Source of the DNA: Dehalococcoidia bacterium UBA1141
GTDB lineage: Bacteria > Chloroflexota > Dehalococcoidia > Lucifugimonadales > UBA3495
DNA: 32,816 nucleotides
Assembly (NCBI GenBank): GCA_002311385.1
Contig: DCAE01000129.1
Coordinates: 2,546-35,361 of the forward strand
Direction of reading: 5' to 3'
Below, one piece after another: positions 1 to 8,191 of the stretch (the first letter of the stretch is position 1; each line of letters opens with the position of its first letter). The position numbers and the translations under genes were made by a program. The notes beneath the pieces are model-generated. The model had not been told where the DNA came from. It did not search any database and worked only from the letters and a program-made list of their open reading frames with translations.

Positions 1-23
1 ACGGAGCTTCGTCACAGAACATT

Positions 24-47
24 AAGAGAAACGACAAGAGAAACGAC
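24..47. repeat. 12-bp tandem repeat, two perfect copies
   Basis: AAGAGAAACGAC occurs twice head to tail (24-35, 36-47). No function is evident. Confidence 0.8.
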
Positions 48-125
48 GCCGATGCCCAAGAATGCATCGACCTAATCTTCCACCTGCACGGGGTTCTGGC
101 TGGAAGCCTCGCGTTTTCTGTGTAA

Positions 126-150
126 GTAACTCAAGGTAGGTAACTTAAGG
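126..150. repeat. Direct repeat, 11 bp with 14-bp period
   Basis: GTAACTCAAGG (126-136) and GTAACTTAAGG (140-150) differ at one base. The pair lies about 50 bp before the first archaellum gene, so a regulator-binding role is possible but unproven. Confidence 0.5.
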
Positions 151-197
151 CTGCTAATCAGCTAGCTTAATCAGATTCGGGATATTTAGCACAACCT

Positions 198-662
198 ATG
201 GAAAAAGTAATAACCACAGCGATGCTGGTCATCGCCAGCTTGATCGCCGCAATCGCCCTGATAAATGCCGTACTGCCAGCGACGGGGAAAAGCGCCAGCG
301 CTTTGACCACCGCCAACAGCGAAGCCGCCAAACGAATAAAAACGGACATCGACGTTATCTACGCTTCGGGCAACACGTCGGGCACCATCACCATCTGGGT
401 GAAAAATGTGGGCACCCAGGTCATCAGGTCAGTGGAGTCCAGCGACATTATCATCATCAAGCCCGGTGGGGTCTTACGTTTGCCATATGTATCGGGCTGC
501 GCCAGTGAATGTTGGGATTACACGCTGGAGGACAACGAATCGGCTTGGAGTACAGCGGTCACGGTGAAATTCACCGTCACAACTACCGTGGCCACAGGAA
601 ATTATAGCGTATCGGTGGCAGCGCCCAATGGCGTCACCGCAGCGAAAGATTTCAGCGTATAG
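198..662 (+). CDS. arlG: ArlG-like archaellum stator protein
   Basis: Probable pilin-like accessory protein of the archaellum (archaeal-type rotating filament). In archaea ArlF and ArlG form a stator complex outside the membrane around the motor. The 154-residue product starts with one hydrophobic helix (about residues 5-25) lacking a long basic leader, followed by a beta-rich, Thr/Val/Ser-rich domain. The segment KTDIDVIYASG followed by TITIWVKNVGTQVI (about 48-75) resembles the 'tDI-x-II ... l-x-v-KN-x-G' pattern of ArlG. It contains two cysteines (in SGCASECWD) that could form an extracellular disulfide. It heads the ArlG/F/H/I/J cluster with 73 bp to the next gene. ATG 198 has no strong Shine-Dalgarno sequence. 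The ArlG versus ArlF assignment rests on short motifs and could be swapped. Confidence 0.6.
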   Translation: MEKVITTAMLVIASLIAAIALINAVLPATGKSASALTTANSEAAKRIKTDIDVIYASGNTSGTITIWVKNVGTQVIRSVESSDIIIIKPGGVLRLPYVSGCASECWDYTLEDNESAWSTAVTVKFTVTTTVATGNYSVSVAAPNGVTAAKDFSV

Positions 663-735
663 CAAGAAAGCACCTAAACCCATGGGTCTTATTCAGGATT
701 CAAATTGATACCAGGCTTGAGACGAGGCTTGCTCC

Positions 736-1254
736 TTGGGAATAGTAGTTGCCGGTTTCGCGGTTATCACCATGTTGCTGGTGGCATCTAGCAACATGTT
801 CAACAGTTTCTTGAACGGCTCAATATCCGATGCTCAGTCGCTGACACAAATGACGCAAGCCAACGTTAAGCGGTCGGGAAGCGCCCTGAACATGATTAGT
901 GGAGATTTTTACGTCGGCGGGAACACGGATTTCACCGTGCATGCCGACAATACGGGCTCTCAGTCCGTGCCCCGATTGTGTGAAATGGACGTGATTGTGA
1001 AGTATACCGACGAGTCTGACAATTCGGTGCTTACCCGTTTGGACTACGTGTCCTCGGGCATCGGCGATAACCAGTGGACGCTGGCCGGGACCGGGGTGAC
1101 ACCCGATATCTTCAACCCGGGAATCTGGGACTCCGACGAGCGCATGTTCATAGATTTGCGGGCTAACCCTGCGGTTAAATCAGGCACCCCGGCTCTAGTT
1201 GTGGTGGGCACCCCTTGGGCCGTCGCAGACCAAACATCGGTCATCGCGCCCTGA
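736..1254 (+). CDS. arlF: ArlF-like archaellum stator protein
   Basis: Second pilin-like stator candidate, 172 residues. A hydrophobic N-terminal helix (about 2-22) leads into a beta-sandwich-like region. The segment ANVKRSGSALNMIS followed by a 'NTGS' turn and a 'MDVIVKYTDES' strand resembles ArlF proteins, which bind the S-layer in archaea. A stop codon directly upstream in this frame means the gene must begin at TTG 736; a GAGG at 723-726 is suitably placed as ribosome binding site. Between this gene and arlH lies a strong hairpin (1290-1326). Function is inferred mainly from position before arlH/arlI/arlJ, and sequence similarity is weak, as usual for this family. Confidence 0.55.
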   Translation: MGIVVAGFAVITMLLVASSNMFNSFLNGSISDAQSLTQMTQANVKRSGSALNMISGDFYVGGNTDFTVHADNTGSQSVPRLCEMDVIVKYTDESDNSVLTRLDYVSSGIGDNQWTLAGTGVTPDIFNPGIWDSDERMFIDLRANPAVKSGTPALVVVGTPWAVADQTSVIAP

Positions 1255-1289
1255 CCTTCCACAATACGGCCACCAACTTAGCGAAATTC

Positions 1290-1326
1290 GCCGGAGGCTA
1301 GGCGATTAGGTCTCTTGACCTCCGGC
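1290..1326 (+). other. Intra-operon hairpin before arlH
   Basis: GCCGGAGG (1290-1297) and CCTCCGGC (1319-1326) are perfect 8-bp complements with a 21-nt loop. No T-run follows, so it is not a classical terminator. It could mark an mRNA processing point separating the stator genes from arlHIJ, or act as a partial attenuator. CTAGGCGA also occurs in the loop and again shortly before the arlH start. Confidence 0.5.
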
Positions 1327-1369
1327 AGTACGCCACGGAAATCAAATCTAGGCGAATCGGGAAAGAAGC

Positions 1370-2080
1370 ATGACAACGGAAACTACCCAAATCATATCCA
1401 CCGGCAGCAGTGAAATAAACAAGAAAATGGGAGGAGGCATTCCCACCGGCTCACTGGTGCTATTGGAAGGCCAGTCGGACGCGGGAAAGAGCGTGTTGTC
1501 CCAGCACTTTTCCCATGGTGCGCTGAGCGCAAAGATGTCCGTGGCCTATTACACCACGGAAAACACAGTAAAGAGCCTGATGTCCCAGATGGCCTCCCTG
1601 GATCTTGACGTTACCGATTTTTTCTTGTGCGACCGAATGCGGGTTTACCCCCTGGACACCTCCTCCTTGGAAGATGACCACTCCAAGCTGGCATTCCAGA
1701 TTTTGATCGACCATCTCAAGCAACTCCCGGAGAGGTTCCAGTTGGCCATTGTGGATTCGCTAACCGGTCTGGTGGCCCACAGCGACGACCGCTCCATCAT
1801 CGACTTTTTCGCGGCTTGCAAGCAGCTGTGCGATGAAGGCCGCACCGTGATTCCCGTGGTCCATTCCTACGCCTTCGACGACCGCATGCTGATACGGGTA
1901 CGCTCTCTTTGCGACGCCCATCTGGTGCTAAAGATGGAACAGGTGGGAGAACGTTTGGTCAAGATACTGGAGGTGGCCAAAGTAAGGAACGCTGAGCAAT
2001 CCACGGGAAACATCATCAGCTTCGACGTTGAGCCCGGCATGGGCATGAAGATAATCCCCATCAGCAAGGCCAAAGCCTAA
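1370..2080 (+). CDS. arlH: ArlH, KaiC/RecA-like archaellum ATP-binding protein
   Basis: ArlH sits under the archaellum motor, binds ATP and interacts with ArlI and ArlJ. The 236-residue length fits the family. A KaiC-type core is visible: Walker A GQSDAGKS at about residues 34-41, a hydrophobic strand with Walker B LAIVDS at about 125-130, and the N-terminal 'STGSSEINKKMGGGIPTGSL' entry typical of KaiC/ArlH proteins, in which a genuine ArlH keeps a single RecA domain. ATG 1370 is preceded by GGGAAAGAAG, an acceptable ribosome binding site. Presence of ArlH between the ArlF-like and ArlI genes separates this locus from Tad or type IV pili, which lack a KaiC-like partner. Confidence 0.88.
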   Translation: MTTETTQIISTGSSEINKKMGGGIPTGSLVLLEGQSDAGKSVLSQHFSHGALSAKMSVAYYTTENTVKSLMSQMASLDLDVTDFFLCDRMRVYPLDTSSLEDDHSKLAFQILIDHLKQLPERFQLAIVDSLTGLVAHSDDRSIIDFFAACKQLCDEGRTVIPVVHSYAFDDRMLIRVRSLCDAHLVLKMEQVGERLVKILEVAKVRNAEQSTGNIISFDVEPGMGMKIIPISKAKA

Positions 2081-2154
2081 CCCATGCCATTAAATATATT
2101 ACCCTTCGATACAAAAACGGGCACAAACACCCCAGGGGCGCCAAGAACTGCCCC

Positions 2155-3810
2155 ATGTTCAAAATGCTTCCATCGGTCTTTCAGGAAGAGACCAAGAATA
2201 ACGACTTCTTGATGGACTACATACACCTGATTCCTGTGGAAGAGGTGGGAATCCCCGAATTTTATGAGGAACTGGCCCGGGATTTGGGGGAGAAGAAAAA
2301 CCCCAACCTGATTTACCGAATCGGTGGCGGATTGTACGTACATATCTACCCGGACCCTGCAGACAGCCGGGATTATTACATCGCCATTGAGCCGGGCATG
2401 TTTGACAGTAATGCCCAATTGATCGAGCAGATGGAAGATCGCTTAGTTGACCATGTGGAGGAACTGGAAGACCCCAAGAACAAAGACCTGAATCAAGGCG
2501 AGGTACTCCGAAAAATACTCAACAACTCGGTCACGGTGGTCAACCGCGGCCAGCTTTCGTCGGCTTCAAAGAAGGCCGAAAAGAAATCCGGCACAAAGCT
2601 ACCAGTTACCAAAGAGCAACTCGACACGCTGCGCTATCAAATAGTCCGCGACAAAGAAGGTATGGGGATCCTTGAGCCACTGATTCAGGACCCTTACATC
2701 GAGGATATAAGTTGCAGCGGCTTGGGCTCCATTTTCTTAGAGCACAAGATTTTCAAGAGCGTCAAAACCAATATCGGCTTTGAAACCAGCACCGAGTTGG
2801 ACACTTTCGTAATCCAATTGTCCGAAAAAATCGGAAAGCCGGTCACCTATCGCACGCCGATTATTAACGCAGTGCTGCCCGACGGCTCACGTATCAACCT
2901 GGTTTTTGGCGAAGATGTCTCTAAACGTGGCAGCAATTTCACCATCAGGAAATTTGCCGAAAACCCTCTTAGTTTGATTCAACTCGTCGAATTTGGCGGC
3001 CTGACCTATGAGATGGCGGGCTACCTGTCTCTGGCCATCCTCCACGGCGCGAATATGTTTATATCCGGGGAGACCGCTTCGGGCAAGACCACGCTGATGA
3101 ACGCTGTCACCGTGTTCCTCAACCCCAATTCCAAGATAGTGAGCATCGAAGATACCCCCGAGTTGCAAGTCCCTCACCCCAATTGGATACGAGAAGTAAA
3201 CAGAGGAAAACCTGGGGATGAAAGTGGGGCCTCGGTAACCATGTTCGACCTGCTCAGGGCAGCACTACGGCAAAGGCCGGATGAAATCATCATCGGAGAA
3301 ATCCGCGGCGAAGAAGGCGCGATTATGTTCCAGGCCATGCAAACTGGACACTCGTGCATGGCCACATTCCACGCATCTTCAGTTGAAAAGCTAATCCAAC
3401 GGCTCACCGGTAATCCAATCAACATTCCCAAAACCTATATCGACAACCTCAACCTGGTGGTGATTCAGAGCTCCGTCCGGCTGCCCAACGGCAAGGAAGG
3501 ACGAAGAATCATCAGCATGAATGAGATTGTGGGCTACGATTCCTCGAGCGATTCCTTCTCATTCATTGAGGTTTTCCGGTGGAACCCTGCCAACGACACC
3601 TTTGAGTTCACCGGATACATGAATAGTTACTTACTGGAAGAGGTTATAGCCGCGAAACGGGGTATACCGCCCCACCGCAAAAGAGACATTTACGCAGAGC
3701 TAACCCGCAGAGCCAACATCCTGCGCAAGCTAAAAGAAAAGGGGGTCACCGGATTTGACGAGCTCTACAAAGTCATCTCGAAAGCCTATAAAGAAGGTGT
3801 CTTCAGATAG
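2155..3810 (+). CDS. arlI: ArlI, archaellum assembly and rotation ATPase
   Basis: Hexameric secretion-type ATPase that powers both archaellum assembly and rotation. The 551-residue protein has a variable N-terminal half and a conserved C-terminal motor: Walker A GETASGKTT with the lysine near residue 310, an Asp-box region after 'KIVSIEDTPELQ', Walker B-like DEIIIGEIRGEE near 376, and His box GHSCMATFHASS. Family relatives PilB/TadA share these motifs, but the long acidic N-terminal domain and the arlH/arlJ neighbours point to ArlI. The gene starts 74 bp after arlH and its 3' end overlaps the long reading frame of arlJ. No strong ribosome binding site precedes ATG 2155. Confidence 0.9.
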   Translation: MFKMLPSVFQEETKNNDFLMDYIHLIPVEEVGIPEFYEELARDLGEKKNPNLIYRIGGGLYVHIYPDPADSRDYYIAIEPGMFDSNAQLIEQMEDRLVDHVEELEDPKNKDLNQGEVLRKILNNSVTVVNRGQLSSASKKAEKKSGTKLPVTKEQLDTLRYQIVRDKEGMGILEPLIQDPYIEDISCSGLGSIFLEHKIFKSVKTNIGFETSTELDTFVIQLSEKIGKPVTYRTPIINAVLPDGSRINLVFGEDVSKRGSNFTIRKFAENPLSLIQLVEFGGLTYEMAGYLSLAILHGANMFISGETASGKTTLMNAVTVFLNPNSKIVSIEDTPELQVPHPNWIREVNRGKPGDESGASVTMFDLLRAALRQRPDEIIIGEIRGEEGAIMFQAMQTGHSCMATFHASSVEKLIQRLTGNPINIPKTYIDNLNLVVIQSSVRLPNGKEGRRIISMNEIVGYDSSSDSFSFIEVFRWNPANDTFEFTGYMNSYLLEEVIAAKRGIPPHRKRDIYAELTRRANILRKLKEKGVTGFDELYKVISKAYKEGVFR

Positions 3811-5260
3811 CTCGGCTATCAGCTTCGACCTGGTTTCCAACCTGACGTATATGGCGGCCATAGCCTCCGGGGGCCCGGAGCGGGATGTAATCCTAGAGTG
3901 GACACTCAAGCAGGACTACCAGACCGTCGTATTCTTCCATCAGGTCTCCTTGCTCACAAAGAAGTTTGGCTTTGAGTACGCTCGCGCCTACCGCATGGTC
4001 GCCCGAAAAGCCAAAGCTGATTCACTGAAAAACCTGTTTCTACGCTTCGCTGGCGCCATATCCTCCGGTGTCAACGAAGTAACTTTCCTAGCGGAAGAAG
4101 CCAGGGTAGAGCGGGAACAGTACATCAACAGCTACTACCGAAGCTTGGAGGCGTTGATCAAATGGGGGGACGCCTATGCGGCTCTCTTGGTTTCTGTGGC
4201 CCTAATTGTGGTGGTAGCTATGATGTCCACCATGCTTAGCAATCTGGGAAGCGCCTTGGTGATTATGCTGACCGGTGTCATGTCCTTGGTGTCCGCCTTT
4301 GGCGTATACATCATCTTCCGAATAGCACCGTCGGAAACGACAACCTATATGAGTCGGCACGGCCCAAAGGAGAGGCGGTGGGCCAAACGGTTGATAATCA
4401 CTGTGGCCCCTGCCGGGTTTCTCTTAGGCGCCGTCTTAGGATTTAGCGCAGGGTTTCACTTCTTCTTGCTCCTATTCGGAATTTCCCTTCTCCCGGCAGG
4501 AATAATGGCTTTCTTGGACAATGGCAAGATTAGCAAAAGAGACCAAGAGATTGCGCCATTTCTCCGGTCCTTGGGCAACGTGACCGCTTCGACCGGCACC
4601 ACAACCTCCGTGTCTTTGGGATTGTTGGACCGCCGGTCGTTGGCCACGCTGGAACCGACTATCCGGCGGCTGCAGATTCGGTTGCGCAAAGGCATCAGCC
4701 CGGATAAATCCTGGGAAGCTTTCCGCGACGAAGCTGGCAGCCTGCTACTGAGTCGCGCAACCCGCATGTTCGTCGACGGCTTGCAGTTGGGTGGACCACC
4801 GGAAAAGGTTGGGGCGTTGGCTGCGGAGTATGCGACAGACTCGGCGCTTATGCGCGCCAGGCGGGCCGTTAGCGCAGCCCCGTTCGCCTTTCTGGTCATA
4901 CCCCTACATTTTGCCATGACCGGCTTGATGGTCTTCGTTTTGGAAATCATGAGGGCCTTCAACTTCCGGATTGCCGAAGCGTCCGCGGATTTGGAAAAGA
5001 ATTCAGAAGGTTCGGGCCTAGCTTTGCTGCCCTCCTTGCCAGTTTTCCAGCCACAAGACATCTCAATGTTGACAATTCTCACTTTGGTCGCCCTTTTGAC
5101 TATGACAATCGCCAACGCCCTGGCGCCCAAGTTTGCGGTTGGCGGCCACCCACTCACATTAGCGCTCTTTGCCGGGCTCACCTGCATCATGACCGGTTTT
5201 AACATGATGGTTATTCCACCGATTGCTGTCAGGGTAATGTTGCCGGAAATCGGAACTTAG
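3755..5260 (+). CDS. arlJ: ArlJ, archaellum polytopic membrane platform
   Basis: Integral membrane core of the archaellum, related to the PilC/GspF/TadB family. The 501-residue product shows a cytoplasmic N-terminal helical segment (about 30-125), a first membrane pair near 138-190, another hydrophobic pair around 215-255, a second cytoplasmic helical domain (about 265-370, with SLGNVTASTGTT and the 'GGPPEKVG' stretch), then several C-terminal membrane helices. Start is uncertain: TTG 3755 (GGGGG at 3741-3745) gives a 56-bp overlap with arlI; GTG 3797 would give a 14-bp overlap and drop 14 mainly polar residues. Translational coupling with arlI is likely either way. Confidence 0.88.
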   Translation: MTSSTKSSRKPIKKVSSDSSAISFDLVSNLTYMAAIASGGPERDVILEWTLKQDYQTVVFFHQVSLLTKKFGFEYARAYRMVARKAKADSLKNLFLRFAGAISSGVNEVTFLAEEARVEREQYINSYYRSLEALIKWGDAYAALLVSVALIVVVAMMSTMLSNLGSALVIMLTGVMSLVSAFGVYIIFRIAPSETTTYMSRHGPKERRWAKRLIITVAPAGFLLGAVLGFSAGFHFFLLLFGISLLPAGIMAFLDNGKISKRDQEIAPFLRSLGNVTASTGTTTSVSLGLLDRRSLATLEPTIRRLQIRLRKGISPDKSWEAFRDEAGSLLLSRATRMFVDGLQLGGPPEKVGALAAEYATDSALMRARRAVSAAPFAFLVIPLHFAMTGLMVFVLEIMRAFNFRIAEASADLEKNSEGSGLALLPSLPVFQPQDISMLTILTLVALLTMTIANALAPKFAVGGHPLTLALFAGLTCIMTGFNMMVIPPIAVRVMLPEIGT

Positions 5261-5271
5261 GGGTAATTGCT

Positions 5272-5895
5272 ATGGGTTTTCTCAGCAAGTTTTCCAAGGG
5301 GAAAAACAACGATGACGATGATGACCTGGATTTAGATGATGACGAACTGGATATTGACGACGATGACGACCTAGAAGATGACGATGAAGACGAAGATGAG
5401 GATGACGGCGGGAAATCCGGCGGGGGGCTCTTCGGCAAATTCGGAGGCAAGCGGAATAAAAACGAAGACGAAGACGATGAAGACGAGGACGAAGATGACG
5501 AAGATGAAGATGAGAATGACGAGGATGATTTAGACGAAGATGAGGGCGAGGACGATTCCTACGAGGACGATTCCAAGGTACAACGTGTACAAGTAGAAGG
5601 GGTGACCGATGTGCGCCCGGTGGGGGAATCCGGCGGCCTTGCCAAAAAATCTGACGATAACGATGCCGAATCTTCTGATGATTCTGACGACGGCAAGAGT
5701 GGCGCCAAAGACGAAAAAAATAAAAGCGCCGAGCCCAGTGGAGAGTTGGACCTAAACAGCCTCTTCGCCGAAGAAGAAGAGGTGGATGAACTACTGAAGG
5801 ATCTGGCCGACTCAGAAGAAGAAGTGAATGTGGATGATTTGGCTGCGGAATTGCAAGCATTCCTGTCGGAACTGGAAAAGCGAACCGCGAAGTAA
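5272..5895 (+). CDS. Highly acidic low-complexity protein linked to archaellum operon
   Basis: No known family recognised. The 207-residue protein starts 11 nt after arlJ and is surely co-transcribed. It has a short basic amphipathic N-terminus (GFLSKFSKGKN), a run of about 30 Asp/Glu residues, a near copy of the first motif (GLFGKFGGKRNKN, about residues 52-64), a second long acidic tract, a short mixed segment (KVQRVQVEGVTDVRPVGE), and a C-terminal part predicted as amphipathic helices (LDLNSLFAEE... and DDLAAELQAFLSELEKR). No membrane helix or signal peptide is visible, so it should be cytoplasmic or peripherally membrane-bound. Euryarchaeal arl operons carry cytoplasmic ArlC/D/E that link motor to chemotaxis; this could be an analogue, but no homology is visible. 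Confidence 0.75.
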   Translation: MGFLSKFSKGKNNDDDDDLDLDDDELDIDDDDDLEDDDEDEDEDDGGKSGGGLFGKFGGKRNKNEDEDDEDEDEDDEDEDENDEDDLDEDEGEDDSYEDDSKVQRVQVEGVTDVRPVGESGGLAKKSDDNDAESSDDSDDGKSGAKDEKNKSAEPSGELDLNSLFAEEEEVDELLKDLADSEEEVNVDDLAAELQAFLSELEKRTAK

Positions 5896-6025
5896 GCAGC
5901 CAACCCTTGCCACCCGTGACCGTTTTGACCAGCGAATCCCCTTTTGAATCGATCGTGCCGGTTGAAATTCTGAGCTATGTTGCCTCAAGGGGACTGGATT
6001 TTATCGCGCTTAGAAAATATACTCA

Positions 6026-6047
6026 AATCAGTTATTAGCAACTGATT
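6026..6047 (+). promoter_or_regulatory. Hairpin just upstream of glmS
   Basis: AATCAGTT (26-33 of this block) and AACTGATT are perfect 8-bp complements around a 6-nt loop, ending a few bases before the glmS start. A TATACT at 6018-6023 could be a -10 element, which would place this as an operator or a 5' leader hairpin. It has no resemblance to the glmS ribozyme core. Confidence 0.4.
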
Positions 6048-6059
6048 GAGAGAATGCCT

Positions 6060-7940
6060 GTGTGCGGAATCGTCGCATACGTCGGCCATCAGGAAGCATG
6101 GCCAATCATATTAGAAGGGCTGCGAAGGCTGGAGTACCGGGGGTATGACAGCGCTGGCATAGCCGTTGTAGATTCCTCTGGCGAGATTCAGTTCCGAAAG
6201 ACCGTGGGCAAGGTCGGGGGACTGGACACCTCCGACCCGGCAGATTCCCTGGCAACGCCGGCTTTTCTGCAAGGCTCTGTGGGCTTGGGTCACACCCGTT
6301 GGGCCACCCACGGCAGGCCATCCGACGCCAACGCCCATCCCCACACCGATTGCCACGGAAGAATCGCCGTGGTTCACAACGGCATCGTGGAAAACTTTCT
6401 GGAGCTTAAAACCAGCCTCCAAGAGAAAGGCCACCAGTTTTACTCCGAGACCGACACCGAGGTCATTACCCATCTATTGGAAGAGGGAATGGAACTGGGC
6501 CTCAGCTTTGAAGACGCATTTCGCCACATGGGCAAGCAAATCAGAGGCTCTCAAGCAATCACCGCCACTCAGGAAGGTCATGGCGGCAAGATTTGCGCCA
6601 TGCGCCTGGGGCATGCCGGAGGTATCGTCATCGCCCACCGGGATGGCCAAGGCATCGTGGGCAGCGACCTGCCGGCCCTTCTTCCCCTTTTCCGCCACGA
6701 GTCTACCGTCAACGGCGTTGGCTTTTTGGAATCGGGACAAATGGCGGTGGTTACGCGGGAAGGCGCCACCTACTGGGATTTGGATGGCCTCCCCATTGAA
6801 AAGGAGACTCGGACTATTTCTCCCGAAGACATAATAATCGACCGGGGCGGCTACCGACACTTCATGCTGAAAGAGATTATGGAGCAGCCCCAAGCCGTGG
6901 CCAGCGCCATGCGGGAGCGTGTCAACTTCCAAGACGGTCGTGTCGAGTTACCCGACATGCCCCTTTCAATCGACGAGATAAGAGACCTGCGCCGGGTCGT
7001 TCTAATCGGTTGCGGCACCAGCCTCCACGCCGCACAGGTGGGCCGCCACTTAATCGAAACACTATCCGGGCTTCCCGCAGAAGCGGAGAGCGCCTCTGAA
7101 TTCCGGTACCGGGACCCATATATCGACGATAAAACCTTGGTCGTGTCCATCGGCCAGTCCGGAGAGACTGCGGACACGGTAGCGGCCATGCACCTAGCCC
7201 AAGAAAAGGGCGCTCGGCTGGTGACAATCTGCAATGCCGAAAATAGCCAAGCAGCCCGCTTGGCCGATTACACGTTGTTTATGCGGGCGGGCATCGAAAT
7301 CGGAGTGGCCAGCACCAAGACCTTTCTCGCATCATTGACCACGTTGAATATACTGGCCGCTTATATCGGCCAGGCTCGGGGAGCGATCACGCCCGAAGCA
7401 GGTAAAGAGTTGGTGGATTATCTGGCACGCTGCCCTGGACTTATCGGGGAGATGTTGGCTGACACCGAAGTTTACCGGCGGCTGGCTCGGGAATTTTACA
7501 CCTGCAGCAACTTCCTCTTCTTGGGTCGGGGCATCAACGCTCCCATCGCACTTGAAGGGGCCCTAAAGCTAAAGGAAATTAGTTATATCCATGCCGAAGG
7601 GTTCCCCGCAGGGGAAATGAAACACGGCCCCATTGCGTTAATCGACCGCACGATGACCACCTTGGCCTTGGCGCCCAAAGACCGGATGTACGATAAGGTG
7701 GTTAACAACATCAAAGAGGTAAAGGCCCGAGACGGCGTGGTCCTGGCGGTGGTGACCGAAGGGGACACACAACTGGCTTCACAGGTTGACCACGTCCTCT
7801 ACATACCCGATGCGCCGGAAAACCTGATTCCTCTGTTGACCACCGTTCCCTTGCAATTGTTGGCCTACCATATGGCCGAGATGCGCGGGTGCGACGTAGA
7901 CCAACCCCGTAACTTGGCCAAGTCCGTCACCGTCGAATAG
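6060..7940 (+). CDS. glmS: Glutamine--fructose-6-phosphate aminotransferase
   Basis: Makes glucosamine 6-phosphate from fructose 6-phosphate and glutamine, the entry to UDP-GlcNAc and envelope glycans. An N-terminal class II glutaminase domain (CGIVAYVGH..., HTRWATHG, NGIVEN motifs, about residues 1-220) is followed by two SIS sugar-binding domains (GCGTSLHAA; SIGQSGETADTV; GVASTKTF) and ends in the family signature NLAKSVTVE. The upstream ATG at 6054 would give Met-Pro-Val-Cys; the catalytic cysteine must become residue 1 after Met removal, so GTG 6060 (Met-Cys-Gly) is the correct start. GAGAG at 6048-6052 serves as a weak ribosome binding site. Not in an obvious operon. Confidence 0.96.
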   Translation: MCGIVAYVGHQEAWPIILEGLRRLEYRGYDSAGIAVVDSSGEIQFRKTVGKVGGLDTSDPADSLATPAFLQGSVGLGHTRWATHGRPSDANAHPHTDCHGRIAVVHNGIVENFLELKTSLQEKGHQFYSETDTEVITHLLEEGMELGLSFEDAFRHMGKQIRGSQAITATQEGHGGKICAMRLGHAGGIVIAHRDGQGIVGSDLPALLPLFRHESTVNGVGFLESGQMAVVTREGATYWDLDGLPIEKETRTISPEDIIIDRGGYRHFMLKEIMEQPQAVASAMRERVNFQDGRVELPDMPLSIDEIRDLRRVVLIGCGTSLHAAQVGRHLIETLSGLPAEAESASEFRYRDPYIDDKTLVVSIGQSGETADTVAAMHLAQEKGARLVTICNAENSQAARLADYTLFMRAGIEIGVASTKTFLASLTTLNILAAYIGQARGAITPEAGKELVDYLARCPGLIGEMLADTEVYRRLAREFYTCSNFLFLGRGINAPIALEGALKLKEISYIHAEGFPAGEMKHGPIALIDRTMTTLALAPKDRMYDKVVNNIKEVKARDGVVLAVVTEGDTQLASQVDHVLYIPDAPENLIPLLTTVPLQLLAYHMAEMRGCDVDQPRNLAKSVTVE

Positions 7941-8191
7941 ACATCCCCCGCCCGGACTGTAATTAGGGCCCTTGCTAAGCCGGATTTCAACTGCCAAGGC
8001 TTACCGTATACAACCCCCCATTATCATTGCGGCTTGCGTTGTTAATCCAACCACCTTGGAGTTGTCGAAAAGTCGATTTTAAGCGGTGGCTGCATGCTTG
8101 ATGTTTGGCGGTTTAGGTGAAATCATACTGATACGAATATCGATGCGATACCTAGCCTTTCCACCGTAGCGCACAGGGAGCGGCCAGCAAT

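Larger units (their letters stand above)
1..197. other. Region upstream of archaellum genes
   Basis: No gene can be assigned. One frame is open from the window edge to a TAA at 123-125 and could be the tail of an upstream gene, but its residues resemble nothing I know. The stretch holds two short direct repeats (24-47 and 126-150), described separately. An archaellin gene would be expected to the left of the window, so this may be the spacer between archaellin and motor genes; that is inference. Confidence 0.4.

Noticed and set aside
4456..5205. Long minus-strand reading frame (249 codons) opposite arlJ
   Set aside because: Lies wholly inside arlJ, which has clear family features; composition is Arg/Lys/Ser-rich as expected for antisense shadow.
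2155..5260. Interpretation as Tad pilus ATPase and platform genes
   Set aside because: The KaiC-like ArlH directly upstream and ArlF/G-like proteins fit an archaellum; no TadZ, RcpA or Flp genes are seen.
5229..5903. Minus-strand frames opposite the acidic gene
   Set aside because: Ser-rich and His/Arg-rich sequences are the mirror of Asp/Glu codons; no independent support.
5960..6053. glmS ribozyme
   Set aside because: The upstream region is too short and lacks the conserved ribozyme core; only a simple hairpin is present.
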